64,000 nucleotides of DNA from Pseudocoprococcus catus (GTDB lineage Bacteria > Bacillota > Clostridia > Lachnospirales > Lachnospiraceae), in assembly GCF_019734885.1 (NCBI RefSeq), contig NZ_JAAXCM010000047.1, positions 1 to 64,000 of the forward strand, written 5' to 3'. Shown here piece after piece: positions 28,434-37,943 of the stretch (positions are counted from its first letter, which is position 1; each line of letters begins with the position of its first letter). A program made the translations under genes and the position numbers. The notes below the pieces were generated by a model. It was not told where the DNA came from and did no database searches. It saw only the letters and a list, made by a program, of their open reading frames with translations.

Positions 28434-29942
28434 ATGACAGAGGATAAGAATAAATACATCTTATCGATTAGTGGCATGAGTAAATCATTCGGCAGAAATA
28501 AAGTTCTGAAACATATTGACCTGAATGTCAAACCTGGAACCATTATGGGTTTAATGGGTGAAAATGGTGCCGGAAAATCGACAATGATGAAATGTCTCTT
28601 TGGAACATATCAGAAAGATGAGGGGACAATTATATTAGACGGCAGAGAAGTGGATTTCTCGGGACCGAAAGATGCACTGGAAAACGGCGTGGCAATGGTT
28701 CACCAGGAATTAAACCAGTGTCTGGAAAGAAGTGTTGTGGATAATTTGTTTCTTGGACGTTATCCAAAGAATTCGTTAGGTATTGTCGACGAAGGAAGAA
28801 TGAAAAAAGAAACAGCGAATTTATTCCGACAGCTTGGCATTACAGTTGATCTGACGCAGCCGATGAAGAAAATGTCTGTGTCACAGCGTCAGATGTGTGA
28901 GATTGCAAAGGCAATTTCTTACCATTCAAAGGTGATCGTATTGGATGAGCCAACATCCTCGCTGACTGCACCGGAAGTAGAGAAGCTCTTCAAGATGATG
29001 CGTCAGTTGAAAGCACAGGGTATTTCACTGATTTACATTTCACATAAGATGGATGAGATTTTTGAAATCTGTGATGAGATTTCCGTACTTCGAGATGGAA
29101 GTCTGGTTATGACGAAAGACAGCAAAGATACAGATATGAACGAACTGATTTCAGCGATGGTTGGTCGTTCACTGGATAACAGATTTCCACCTGTTGATAA
29201 TGAACCTGGAGAAACAGTTCTCACTGTACAAAATCTTTCAACAAAATTTGCACCGAAAATTCAGAATATATCTTTTGATATCCGAAAGGGTGAAATTTTC
29301 GGATTTTATGGTCTGGTTGGTGCCGGACGTACAGAATTATTAGAAACAATCTTCGGTATGCGTACAAGAGCAGAGGGAAATGTCATTTACAATGGCAAGA
29401 TCATGAATTTCTCCTCTCCAAAGGATGCGATGGATCATGGATTTGCGCTGATCACAGAGGAAAGAAAGGCGAACGGTCTTTTCCTCAAAGGGGACATTAC
29501 GTTTAATACAACGATTGCCAACATGAGTCATTATGTCCATGGTATTGCACTGTCTCAGGACGAAATGGTGCGTGCAACCTCTGAGAAGATTAAAATCATG
29601 CATACAAAATGTATGGGACCGGATGATATGATTTCCAGTCTTTCCGGTGGTAATCAGCAGAAAGTCATTTTTGGTAAGTGGCTGGAACGTTCACCGAGCG
29701 TATTTATGATGGATGACCCAACGCGAGGCATTGACGTCGGTGCAAAATATGAAATTTACGAGCTGATCATCAACATGGCAAAACAGGGCAAGACGATTAT
29801 CGTTGTTTCTTCTGAGATGCCTGAAATCCTTGGTATTACAAACCGTATTGGTGTTATGTCCAACGGCCGTCTCGCGGGCATTGTCAATACAAAAGAAACA
29901 GATCAGGAAGAATTGTTGAGACTCAGCGCGATGTATTTGTAA
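28434..29942 (+). CDS. mglA: Galactose/methylgalactoside ABC transporter, ATP-binding protein MglA
   Basis: The 502-residue protein is a tandem fusion of two ATPase domains, as in all sugar CUT2 ATPases. Domain 1 has GENGAGKST, VSQRQMCEIAKA and VLDEPTSSLT. Domain 2 (~265-500) lacks an orthodox Walker A (GLVGAGRTELLE), has LSGGNQQKVIFGKWL and MMDDPTRGIDVGAK. One site is therefore likely catalytically degenerate, the norm in this family. It starts after aaggaaatg. Confidence 0.93.
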   Translation: MTEDKNKYILSISGMSKSFGRNKVLKHIDLNVKPGTIMGLMGENGAGKSTMMKCLFGTYQKDEGTIILDGREVDFSGPKDALENGVAMVHQELNQCLERSVVDNLFLGRYPKNSLGIVDEGRMKKETANLFRQLGITVDLTQPMKKMSVSQRQMCEIAKAISYHSKVIVLDEPTSSLTAPEVEKLFKMMRQLKAQGISLIYISHKMDEIFEICDEISVLRDGSLVMTKDSKDTDMNELISAMVGRSLDNRFPPVDNEPGETVLTVQNLSTKFAPKIQNISFDIRKGEIFGFYGLVGAGRTELLETIFGMRTRAEGNVIYNGKIMNFSSPKDAMDHGFALITEERKANGLFLKGDITFNTTIANMSHYVHGIALSQDEMVRATSEKIKIMHTKCMGPDDMISSLSGGNQQKVIFGKWLERSPSVFMMDDPTRGIDVGAKYEIYELIINMAKQGKTIIVVSSEMPEILGITNRIGVMSNGRLAGIVNTKETDQEELLRLSAMYL

Positions 29943-29960
29943 GAGAGAGGAGTATAGAAT

Positions 29961-31613
29961 ATGGCAGATCAAACGTTGATTCTTTCGGTTGATGAAGAAG
30001 CAAAGCTTTTGCAGCCGATTGACGAATATGTTGGAAAGATTCAAGAGCAGATCGACGCACTTCGCGTGGAAGGCTCTGATAGAGTCAATAGTTTAAAAAA
30101 TCAAATTGCAATCGCAAAAGAGGATAAGAACTTATCCAAAGAAGAGCAGACAAAGATTATCGAAGAATGCAAGAAAGAGCTTGAGAAGGCCAAGAGTGTG
30201 GAAAATACAAATAAACCGCAGATTTCCAAGCTGATTGCAGACGCAGAGGGATATCTTTCTCAGCATTATAAGAAAGAGTATTATGATGTTGTTGCTCAGA
30301 GCTGCAAGGCTGAAAAAGAGGCAGAAAAGAGCAAGTATGAGAAGGTTAAGGCAGAGCTTCAGGCAGAGCATCAGGCAAAACTGAGCGGCTTGAAGGATGC
30401 TGAAGAAATTAAAGCAGAAAAATATACACATAAGAATAAATTATTTGATGCACAGATGGCATATGAATCCAAAATTCAGGAAATCAAAGACAGAAGACAT
30501 GATGCATATATGCATAAGTATCATCTGATCGATCTTCTGAGAATGTCCAAATTTACATTTGCACAGAAGAAAGCACAGAGTCTTGAAAATTACAAGTATT
30601 CATTTAATCTGGCGCAGTTCCTTTACAGAAACGGTCTGTATATTGTCATTATCATGATTTTCGTTGCACTGTGTATCATTACACCGCTGGTTAAGAACAC
30701 ACAACTTCTGACCGTGACAAATATCCTGAATATTTTACAGCAGGCTTCACCGCGAATGTTCCTTGCACTTGGTGTTGCCGGCCTGATCCTTTTGACCGGC
30801 ACTGACCTTTCTGTTGGCCGTATGGTTGGTATGGGTATGGTAACTGCAACTATCATCATGCATAAGGGGATCAATACAGGTGGTGTATTTGGACACGTTT
30901 TTGATTTCTCAGGTATTGCACCGGTGCCAAGAGCACTGCTGGCATTGCTTGTATGTGTCGTGCTGACAACGGCCTTTGCGATGGTTGCCGGATTCTTCAT
31001 GGCGAAATTTAAGATGCATCCATTCATTTCAACAATGGCGAACATGCTGATTATCTTCGGTCTTGTTACGTATGCGACAAAGGGTGTATCATTTGGTGCG
31101 ATCGATTCAGTGATTCCAAATACATTTATTCCACAGATCGGCAAATTCCCAACCATTATTCTGTGGGCAATCGCTGCAATTGCAGTTGTATGGTTCATCT
31201 GGAACAAAACTGTTTTCGGCAAGAACCTCTATGCTGTTGGCGGAAATCCGGAAGCAGCTGCTGTATCCGGTATTTCTGTTTTCAAAGTCACAATGGGTGC
31301 TTTCATCCTTGCAGGTATTCTTTACGGATTTGGTTCCTGGTTAGAATGTAACCGAATGATCGGTTCCGGTAGTGCGGCTTATGGACAGGGATGGGATATG
31401 GATGCCATTGCAGCCTGCGTTGTAGGTGGTGTATCATTTACCGGTGGTATCGGTAAGATTTCCGGTGTTGTAACGGGTGTACTGATTTTCACATCATTGA
31501 CATATTCCCTTACAATTCTTGGTATTGATACAAACCTTCAGTTCATCTTTGAAGGTATTATCATTCTTGCGGCAGTTACACTTGACTGTCTGAAATATGT
31601 TCAGAAGAAATAA
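29961..31613 (+). CDS. mglC: Galactose/methylgalactoside ABC transporter permease MglC with long coiled-coil N-terminus
   Basis: The 550-residue protein has a CUT2 permease domain at ~225-550 (TGTDLSVGRMVGMGMV, the FGKNLYAVGGNPEAAAVSGI signature and a final GVVTGVLIFTSLTYSL), which is essentially the whole of a normal ~336-residue MglC. In front is a ~220-residue hydrophilic extension, almost all Lys/Glu/Ala-rich helix predicted as coiled coil (e.g. QIAIAKEDKNLSKEEQTK, CKAEKEAEKSKYEKVKAEL). It starts after agagagg, 18 bases after mglA. The extension has no signal peptide and would be cytoplasmic. It might be a sensor or scaffold, but nothing shows its role. Confidence 0.9.
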   Translation: MADQTLILSVDEEAKLLQPIDEYVGKIQEQIDALRVEGSDRVNSLKNQIAIAKEDKNLSKEEQTKIIEECKKELEKAKSVENTNKPQISKLIADAEGYLSQHYKKEYYDVVAQSCKAEKEAEKSKYEKVKAELQAEHQAKLSGLKDAEEIKAEKYTHKNKLFDAQMAYESKIQEIKDRRHDAYMHKYHLIDLLRMSKFTFAQKKAQSLENYKYSFNLAQFLYRNGLYIVIIMIFVALCIITPLVKNTQLLTVTNILNILQQASPRMFLALGVAGLILLTGTDLSVGRMVGMGMVTATIIMHKGINTGGVFGHVFDFSGIAPVPRALLALLVCVVLTTAFAMVAGFFMAKFKMHPFISTMANMLIIFGLVTYATKGVSFGAIDSVIPNTFIPQIGKFPTIILWAIAAIAVVWFIWNKTVFGKNLYAVGGNPEAAAVSGISVFKVTMGAFILAGILYGFGSWLECNRMIGSGSAAYGQGWDMDAIAACVVGGVSFTGGIGKISGVVTGVLIFTSLTYSLTILGIDTNLQFIFEGIIILAAVTLDCLKYVQKK

Positions 31614-31625
31614 TTACTAAAGAAT

Positions 31626-31668
31626 GAAAACCGTTCTGTTTGCCGTTATGGCGGGTGGAACGGTTTTC
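31626..31668 (+). terminator. Terminator of mglBAC
   Basis: Perfect 11-bp stem gaaaaccgttc / gaacggttttc, located 12 bases after mglC. The loop is long, and the 3' arm ends in TTTTC. Confidence 0.7.
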
Positions 31669-31768
31669 GTGCGTTTAATTTACGCGAGCAACGAGCCAAA
31701 GTCAGTGCTTGCACGAAACCTTGGCGACTGCCGCGATAACTTGAGAAACTCGCGGAGCGTGTTTCTCA
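31665..31768. repeat. Structured intergenic element (REP-like)
   Basis: Several overlapping dyads fill this stretch: tttcgtgc / gcacgaaa (31665-31672, 31711-31718), gccaa / ttggc, cgcgag / ctcgcg over a long range, and tgagaaac / gtttctca (31742-31749, 31761-31768). No coding frame fits. It looks like a folded interspersed element, but only one copy is present here. Confidence 0.45.
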
Positions 31769-31805
31769 TAGTTTGTAAACAGTATTCGCTTTAAAAAGGA
31801 ATTTT

Positions 31806-31814
31806 TGCTATAAT
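31806..31814 (+). promoter_or_regulatory. Extended -10 promoter of the galactose two-component operon
   Basis: TGCTATAAT with an intact TG dinucleotide. The -35 region is weak, as is common for such promoters. It lies about 60 bases before the response regulator start. Confidence 0.55.
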
Positions 31815-31874
31815 AACACTATCAGAAAAACATTTTATATGTGTGAAAAAAATCTTGAACAGAGGGGAATTAGG

Positions 31875-33491
31875 ATGGAACAATATAAAGTCATTCTGGT
31901 AGATGATGAAGCAGAAGTTATCGACATAATGGAAGCGAAAATCCGATGGAGTGAACTTGGATTTGAAGTTGTGGGGAGTGCGAAAAATGGCGTCAAGGCA
32001 CTTGAACTGGTAGAAAAGCTGCAGCCGGATGTTGTCCTGACAGATATCAGAATGCCCTATATGGATGGGCTGGAACTGTCAAGGAAACTGAATCAGGATT
32101 ATCCGAATATTTATATTATCCTCTGTACAGGCTTTGATGAGTTTGAGTATGCGAAGGAAGCAGTACATCTGGATATAAAGGAATATCTGTTGAAGCCGAT
32201 CAGTGCGGCGGAATTGTCAGAAAGTCTGATGAGACTGAAGGAGAATCTTGATAAGGAACGCGAAGAGAAACTGAATGTCAGGAAGCTGGAGAATTATTTT
32301 CAGGAATCACTGCCGGCGCTGCAGTCGAATTTATTTATCTCTTTAATGGAGGGCAGAGTCAGTGAAGAAGACTATGCAAGATTTTCGGCAGCGTATCAGG
32401 TCAACATGAAAGGTCCGCTTTTTTGCTGCATTGTATTTCATACTTCGGAAAACCATGTGCCGGAGGGAATGAATCCGCTGCTGTTGTCCATGTCTGTGGA
32501 GAGAGAGATCAGACAGCGACTGGTTGAAAAATGGCACTGCAAGGAGTTTCTGTATCTTGGGAATACCGTATTGATTATGGAGATGGGGTCAGAGGAACAG
32601 ATGGTTCCGATTACGGATGAATGTGACCGTTTCTGCAGATGGGCCTACCGCGTAATGGGTGCAGTTGTCACAGCCGGAATTGGTACAGTCTGCGACAACC
32701 TGTTCAATATCAACCTGTCCTACGAGGGGGCAAGGGAGGCGGTTTCTTACCGTGTCTTATATGGTACGCAGCGTGCCATCAATATCAGGGAGATTGTGCC
32801 AAAAGAACAGGCGACGTTAAGTCTGTTGGAAGAAGGGCGGATGCATGACCTTTTTCGGGCGATTCGAGTCGGAAATCCGGAGAAGATTGAAGAAGCTGTG
32901 CAAAAAGAAATCCAGAAGATACATAAGCATACGGTGACCATTGGTCAGTATCATCTGGCAGCAATGGAAACGGTCAGTAATTTTTATAAATTCTGTGCGA
33001 ACAATTCTCTTGATTTCAATGAGATCGCGGGGAATGTTCCGAATCTCTACGAAAAAGTGCCGCAGATGGATGAAAGCTCATTGACTTCATGGATGAACGA
33101 GATGGCCCGGATGATCAGCGAGGAATTAAAAACCGCGAGAAACAGCACGTCGCACCGTCTTGTGACGGAGGCGCAGCTGCTTGTCAGAGAGAAGTATATG
33201 GACGCATCCATATCGCTGGATGTGGTCTGCTCTATTCTCGGTGTATCGAACTCATATTTTTCTTCCGTATTCAAAAAGGAAACAGGCAAATCGTTTATTT
33301 CCTATTTGACAGATTACCGAATGGATATTGCGGAGGAACTCATTTTAAGCGGAGAGACCAAAAGCTATAAAGTGGCAGAAAAAGTAGGCTATCTGGATGC
33401 AAACTATTTCAGTTATGTTTTTAAAAAGAGATTTGGTGTATCCCCTTCGAAATATCGCGCCAGAAATTTGCAGAAAGAAAGTGAATCCTGA
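31875..33491 (+). CDS. Response regulator with AraC-type DNA-binding domain (YesN-like)
   Basis: The 538-residue protein starts at the ATG after aattagg. It has a receiver domain (~1-120; VDDE, phosphoacceptor D57 in LTDIRMPYMDG, Lys in LLKPIS), a long middle region (~140-415) typical of YesN proteins, and a C-terminal pair of AraC helix-turn-helix motifs (~430-538; GYLDANYFSYVFKKRFGVSPSKYR). It is paired with the histidine kinase 25 bases downstream. Being directly after mglBAC and ahead of galK/galT, it is the likely activator of the galactose genes. Confidence 0.92.
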   Translation: MEQYKVILVDDEAEVIDIMEAKIRWSELGFEVVGSAKNGVKALELVEKLQPDVVLTDIRMPYMDGLELSRKLNQDYPNIYIILCTGFDEFEYAKEAVHLDIKEYLLKPISAAELSESLMRLKENLDKEREEKLNVRKLENYFQESLPALQSNLFISLMEGRVSEEDYARFSAAYQVNMKGPLFCCIVFHTSENHVPEGMNPLLLSMSVEREIRQRLVEKWHCKEFLYLGNTVLIMEMGSEEQMVPITDECDRFCRWAYRVMGAVVTAGIGTVCDNLFNINLSYEGAREAVSYRVLYGTQRAINIREIVPKEQATLSLLEEGRMHDLFRAIRVGNPEKIEEAVQKEIQKIHKHTVTIGQYHLAAMETVSNFYKFCANNSLDFNEIAGNVPNLYEKVPQMDESSLTSWMNEMARMISEELKTARNSTSHRLVTEAQLLVREKYMDASISLDVVCSILGVSNSYFSSVFKKETGKSFISYLTDYRMDIAEELILSGETKSYKVAEKVGYLDANYFSYVFKKRFGVSPSKYRARNLQKESES

Positions 33492-33516
33492 ACAGAATAG
33501 AAACTGAGAAGATGAG

Positions 33517-35358
33517 ATGAAGACAAAAGAGGATAAAAAAAGATTTCACAAAGGAGAATTCAGTATACAGTCAATCATTATGTCGGTGCTGTCAGCAGTG
33601 ACAATTGTGACGATTGTGATTATGGGCTTTCTGCTTTATCATCGGTTCAGGCAGACGATGGATAAAACAGCGGTCTCGGATACAGAGGCCACAGTAGAGA
33701 GCACGGTGGAACGGATCAACCTGGCTTTTTTAGATATCCGCCATATTTTCAATGCAGCCAATTACAACGTGATTCAGGAATTTGATATTTCTAGTCAGGA
33801 ATTTGGCAAACAGTTCAGCCTGCTGTATGAGATCAATTCGGACAAAATTCAGAGTATTGCATTGTATGGCAAAGATGGAAAGCTGATCGCTTCGGAGCCA
33901 GTGGCGATGGAAAAGAACAATGCCGATGTCACAAGCCAGAGCTGGTATTGCAATGCGGAAAGCGATATAGAGAATATTCAGTTTTCGCTTCCACACACGC
34001 AGAACCTGTTTCGGGATGGATCCTTTCGGTTTTATCGGGTGATCTCCCTGAGCCGCTCGGTCGATATCAATGATGGCGAGAGACCGGGAAGCGGTGTCCT
34101 TTTAGTGGACATAAAATGTTCGGTGATTGAGGATGTGCTGCGGCAGATTAATGATTCTTCGGATGGTGTTTACTATTATGTGTGTAATCGAGATGGTGAG
34201 ATGATTTACCATCCAAGACAATCAGAGCTGAGCAGGGGATTATTTGCCGAGGACAGCAGCCCGGCGGCAGGATATGAAGATGGTGTGTATGAGATGCCAT
34301 CAGGCGGCAGCACAGAGCAGGTTATTGTAGGCAGTATTGCGTATACCGGCTGGAAGTTAATCGGGGTTATACCTCAAAACCGGCAGACGACAAGCAACGA
34401 TGACTTGAAATATTATATTTTTATCACGATTATTGTTCTGCTGATGATGCTGCTTGGCGGCAACAGAATTATTTCTAAAAAGATATCCAAACCGATCCGG
34501 GCACTGGATGAGTCAGTAAAAGCCTATGAGGCCGGCGGAAAGCCGGATATTTATATTGGCGGTTCCACAGAGATCCGGCATCTGGGCCATTCTGTTCAGA
34601 AATCCTATGAGCAGATTGAAGAACTGATGGATGAGATCATCCGACAGCAGAATGAACGAAGAAAAAGTGAGCTGGCAGTACTGCAGAATCAGATTAACCC
34701 GCATTTTCTGTATAATACACTGGAATCGATTACGTGGATGGTCGAAGCCCGGAAAAATGACGAGGCTGTATTGATGATCACTGAGCTGGCAAAGCTTCTT
34801 CGCGTCAGTCTGTCAAAAGGAAAGACGATCATACCGATTGCGGATGAACTTCAGCATAGCAGAAGCTATATGAATATTCAGCGCGCACGTTACAAGGACA
34901 GTTTTAAAACAGAATTTCAGATTGACGATGAAATCAAAGACTACTGCATTGTTAAACTTGTCATTCAGCCGATTCTGGAGAATGCGATCTATTATGGCGT
35001 TGGTCATATGGATGAAGATGATGATGGAAAAATCATCGTGAGAGGAGAAAAGAAGGGAGAGGATATTTATATCAGTATTGAGGATAATGGGATGGGGATG
35101 CCGGAGGATGTTCTGCAGAACCTTCTGACGGACACCAACAAGGTGTCTAAGCATGGCTCCGGTGTAGGTGTGATCAATGTGCATTCCAGAATCAGACTGA
35201 TGTTTGGTGAAAAGTATGGTCTTTCTGTAGAAAGTGAGCCGGATGAGGGGACAAGAGTCGTTATTCATATTCCGGCAATTCCTTATACGAGGGAGAATGC
35301 GGAGCAGCTCGAAAAACAACCATGCAGGCAGTGGAGGAAAGAGGATGAGAAAAAATAA
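33517..35358 (+). CDS. LytS/YesM-type sensor histidine kinase
   Basis: The 613-residue kinase has two membrane spans (~21-43 and ~291-311) enclosing a ~245-residue extracellular sensor domain (dCACHE-like), then HAMP (~315-365), a His_kinase domain with H396 in NQINPHFLYNTLE, and an HATPase domain (N-box ENAIYYGV, G-box DNGMGMPED, HGSGVGVINV). It phosphorylates the adjacent regulator. The last 14 bases overlap the start of the next gene, an envelope sugar-binding protein, so the sensor and binding proteins are coexpressed and could act together. Confidence 0.92.
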   Translation: MKTKEDKKRFHKGEFSIQSIIMSVLSAVTIVTIVIMGFLLYHRFRQTMDKTAVSDTEATVESTVERINLAFLDIRHIFNAANYNVIQEFDISSQEFGKQFSLLYEINSDKIQSIALYGKDGKLIASEPVAMEKNNADVTSQSWYCNAESDIENIQFSLPHTQNLFRDGSFRFYRVISLSRSVDINDGERPGSGVLLVDIKCSVIEDVLRQINDSSDGVYYYVCNRDGEMIYHPRQSELSRGLFAEDSSPAAGYEDGVYEMPSGGSTEQVIVGSIAYTGWKLIGVIPQNRQTTSNDDLKYYIFITIIVLLMMLLGGNRIISKKISKPIRALDESVKAYEAGGKPDIYIGGSTEIRHLGHSVQKSYEQIEELMDEIIRQQNERRKSELAVLQNQINPHFLYNTLESITWMVEARKNDEAVLMITELAKLLRVSLSKGKTIIPIADELQHSRSYMNIQRARYKDSFKTEFQIDDEIKDYCIVKLVIQPILENAIYYGVGHMDEDDDGKIIVRGEKKGEDIYISIEDNGMGMPEDVLQNLLTDTNKVSKHGSGVGVINVHSRIRLMFGEKYGLSVESEPDEGTRVVIHIPAIPYTRENAEQLEKQPCRQWRKEDEKK

Positions 35359-36301
35359 AATAACTTTTCTTGTGATGGAGCTTTTACTGTTGATACTGGC
35401 ATTGTTTTTTGTATGGAAAATCTTTAATCAGAATGTGCCGGAGAAAAGGGTGGCCGTTGTACTGCCGGAAGCCGGGGATAATCGATGGGATGCACTGATC
35501 AAAGGAATGAAGCAGTCTGCCAAAAACAACCATATCCATCTGATTATCTGTAATACAGATGAGATGGAAAGCGCAGAGGTCGAGCAGGAGATTATCCAGG
35601 AACAAAGAAACAATCAGATTGATGCCTTTCTTGTGTGGCCTGCATCCGGCAGTGAGACGGAAGAAATGCTGAAAAATGAATGTGCCGATGTTCCGGTGAT
35701 CTTAATTGTGGAGAATGTATACAACGAAGATGAACAGGAATTTTCGACATTTTCTGAGATCGGTCCGGACTATTATGAGATGGGCGCGTTGCTGGCCAGA
35801 GAGTTGGGGGAGGATGCCTCGAAAATCGGAATAGTTGCCGGACGGGAGGAATCGGAAGCAAGTACGAGTGCTGTGCGGGGATTTTCTGATACGCTGGAAC
35901 AGATGAAGGGTGAGATTGCATGGTGCTATTATCAGGAAGAGGATTGCAATGTGCTGGATGAGATCAGGGCGAGAGCGCCGGTGGATCATCTGGTCGTACT
36001 GGATTCGAGGACGCTCGACAGAATTGGAGAGCAGGCAGACAATGGCGAGCTGAAGAATATCAGGATTTTTGGCATCGGATACAGTGTCAAATCGATTGCG
36101 ATGCTGGATTATGGGAAAATAGACGGGCTTGTGGCACCGGACGGATATGAGATTGGCTATAAAAGTGTAGAAGAAATGGCAAAGAAGCTGCAGCACAGGT
36201 TCTATAAAACAAAAAGCGTAAAGACAACAATCAAAATGATTCGAAGCGACGATCTGTTTCAGGATGAAGACATAGAAAGGTTTTTGTATTCTTATGAATA
36301 A
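35345..36301 (+). CDS. Membrane-anchored sugar-binding protein of the two-component locus
   Basis: The 318-residue protein begins inside the kinase gene. It has a single N-terminal membrane segment (~6-26) without a lipobox Cys, then a periplasmic-binding type I fold (~33-318; VAVVLPEAGDNRWDALIKGM, and GIGYSVKSIAMLDYGKIDGLV). No transport genes adjoin it. It resembles binding proteins that feed sugar signals to LytS-type kinases, such as XylFII in Clostridium. I infer it is a co-sensor rather than an importer subunit. Confidence 0.75.
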   Translation: MRKNKITFLVMELLLLILALFFVWKIFNQNVPEKRVAVVLPEAGDNRWDALIKGMKQSAKNNHIHLIICNTDEMESAEVEQEIIQEQRNNQIDAFLVWPASGSETEEMLKNECADVPVILIVENVYNEDEQEFSTFSEIGPDYYEMGALLARELGEDASKIGIVAGREESEASTSAVRGFSDTLEQMKGEIAWCYYQEEDCNVLDEIRARAPVDHLVVLDSRTLDRIGEQADNGELKNIRIFGIGYSVKSIAMLDYGKIDGLVAPDGYEIGYKSVEEMAKKLQHRFYKTKSVKTTIKMIRSDDLFQDEDIERFLYSYE

Positions 36302-37334
36302 AAGGGATAGAAAGAAATGGAGGACACTGGCGGTGATGATTTTGCTGATCTTCACATGCTCCGGCTGCGGGAACAGACATCCGGAGATGAAGGAAGCGCT
36401 GCATGTCGGTGTTGTGACGTATACACAGGGTGATCCATTTATCAATGCGATGACGGACAAGCTGAAGGAAAACTTAAAATCCATGGAAACAGAAGACATG
36501 AAAATTATTGTGTCTGTAAAAAATGGCAAGGACGATCAGCAGGCCCAGAATGAAACGGTGGAGGAGATGATCGATGCCGGATGTGATGTGCTTTGCATCA
36601 ATCTGGTTGACAGAACCGTGCCGTCGCGAATTATCAAGCTTGCAAAGCAGAATCATATTCCTGTCATTTTTTTCAACCGGGAGCCGGTACGCGAGGATCT
36701 GCTTCAATGGGAAGAACTGTATTATGTCGGTTGTGATGCAGAGCAGTCCGGCATTATGGAGGGAGAGATTGCAGCAGACTATATTAAGGATCATCCGGAA
36801 GTCGATAAGAATCAGGACGGCAAAATTCAATATGTGCTGCTGGAAGGTGAGGCTGGACATCAGGATACAATCAGCCGAACGGATTATTCGGTGAAGACAC
36901 TGATTGAAGAGGGCGTGCAGCTGGAAAAGCTGAGCTATCAGTTTGCGGACTGGAACAGAGGGCAGGCAGAAAACAGAATGACACGTTTGATCAGTCAGTA
37001 TGAAGACGGTATTGAGCTTGTAATTTCTAATAATGATGAAATGGCACTTGGCGCTGTGGAAGCGTATCGAAAGTCGGAATACGTGCCTTCAAAATGGCCG
37101 GTTATCTTTGGTATCGACGGCCTGGACAGTGCGCTGGAAGCTGTGAAATCCGGAGAGATGCAGGGAACCGTCTACAATGACAAAGAAGAACAGGCACTTG
37201 AGATGGCCAGGCTTTCGCTGGAAATCTTCCGTGGAGAAAATGTCTACAGGAACCAGTTAAAAGAAGGAAGATATTATGTGTCACAGTATCAGCGGGTAGA
37301 CAGCAGCAATGTGGATGATTTTTTAAAACATTAA
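36294..37334 (+). CDS. MglB-like galactose-binding lipoprotein (co-sensor candidate)
   Basis: The 346-residue lipoprotein has a signal ending in TCSGC and a galactose-binding fold with a calcium-loop motif DKNQDGKIQ close to that of E. coli MglB. The usual GHQDTISR, ISNNDEMALGA and IFGIDGLD segments line the sugar site. It overlaps the previous gene by 8 bases. As mglB is already present at 27052 with its own ATPase and permease, this second copy in the kinase operon is likely a receptor that reports galactose to the kinase. Confidence 0.82.
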   Translation: MNKRDRKKWRTLAVMILLIFTCSGCGNRHPEMKEALHVGVVTYTQGDPFINAMTDKLKENLKSMETEDMKIIVSVKNGKDDQQAQNETVEEMIDAGCDVLCINLVDRTVPSRIIKLAKQNHIPVIFFNREPVREDLLQWEELYYVGCDAEQSGIMEGEIAADYIKDHPEVDKNQDGKIQYVLLEGEAGHQDTISRTDYSVKTLIEEGVQLEKLSYQFADWNRGQAENRMTRLISQYEDGIELVISNNDEMALGAVEAYRKSEYVPSKWPVIFGIDGLDSALEAVKSGEMQGTVYNDKEEQALEMARLSLEIFRGENVYRNQLKEGRYYVSQYQRVDSSNVDDFLKH

Positions 37335-37356
37335 AGAATAAATGAGGATCATATCA

Positions 37357-37926
37357 ATGGAACAAACGTGGATAGAACTGTTTTATCAGGAAACAGATGC
37401 CGGAAAGAGGCAGGCGCTTTTAGCGCAGAATTCGGAAAAAGACAATGAAGCGGCGGCTTTGTTTCGGGAAAAACTATGGATTGCCAGGTATGGAAAGAGA
37501 AGTCCGAAGAAAGATATATTTGTCGGTTGTCTTATGGAACTGAAGTATCTGTCGGAAGGGTCGGCTATCGATTTTGGCGGCAAAAAAAGAAGGCAGGCAG
37601 CACAGATCGTCAACATGCTGTGTTTGTCCGGCATCAGTGAACAGCCGGAAGAATGCCGGGAAATACTGTTATCTGAACTGAAAAATGTTTTTTTAAGTTT
37701 TATGAAGATCAGCAGGGAAGGGCGTGGATTTACGTCGCTGGTCTTCGGCATGGGCCAATTATCGGAGGAAGGTGTCACAAGAAAGATTGCGGAGCAAATC
37801 AGTGCGATTGCATTTCGGACACCGCATTTCCTTCATATGGATAAAGAATTTGCACTTTTGCAGGAAGCGGCACTGCTGGCTTTTCGCCAGGAGTACCCAA
37901 ACAGAGAACATTTTTTGAAAAAATAA
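37357..37926 (+). CDS. Hypothetical protein of the galactose operon (possible DUF6553)
   Basis: A 189-residue soluble protein without signal peptide or known catalytic motifs. It is mostly helical, with the conserved-looking core GCLMELKYLSEG and FGGKKRRQAAQ. I chose the ATG at 37357 after tgagga. An ATG at 37342 lacks a binding site. It lies between the sugar-binding gene and galK with short gaps, so it is cotranscribed. I believe it matches a Lachnospiraceae domain of unknown function seen beside galactokinase genes, but I am not certain of the family number. Confidence 0.6.
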   Translation: MEQTWIELFYQETDAGKRQALLAQNSEKDNEAAALFREKLWIARYGKRSPKKDIFVGCLMELKYLSEGSAIDFGGKKRRQAAQIVNMLCLSGISEQPEECREILLSELKNVFLSFMKISREGRGFTSLVFGMGQLSEEGVTRKIAEQISAIAFRTPHFLHMDKEFALLQEAALLAFRQEYPNREHFLKK

Positions 37927-37943
37927 AAAGGAGTGGGGATATT

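Noticed and set aside
30623-31222. 199-codon minus-strand frame opposite mglC
   Set aside because: It mirrors the hydrophobic permease-coding strand, which often leaves long antisense frames.
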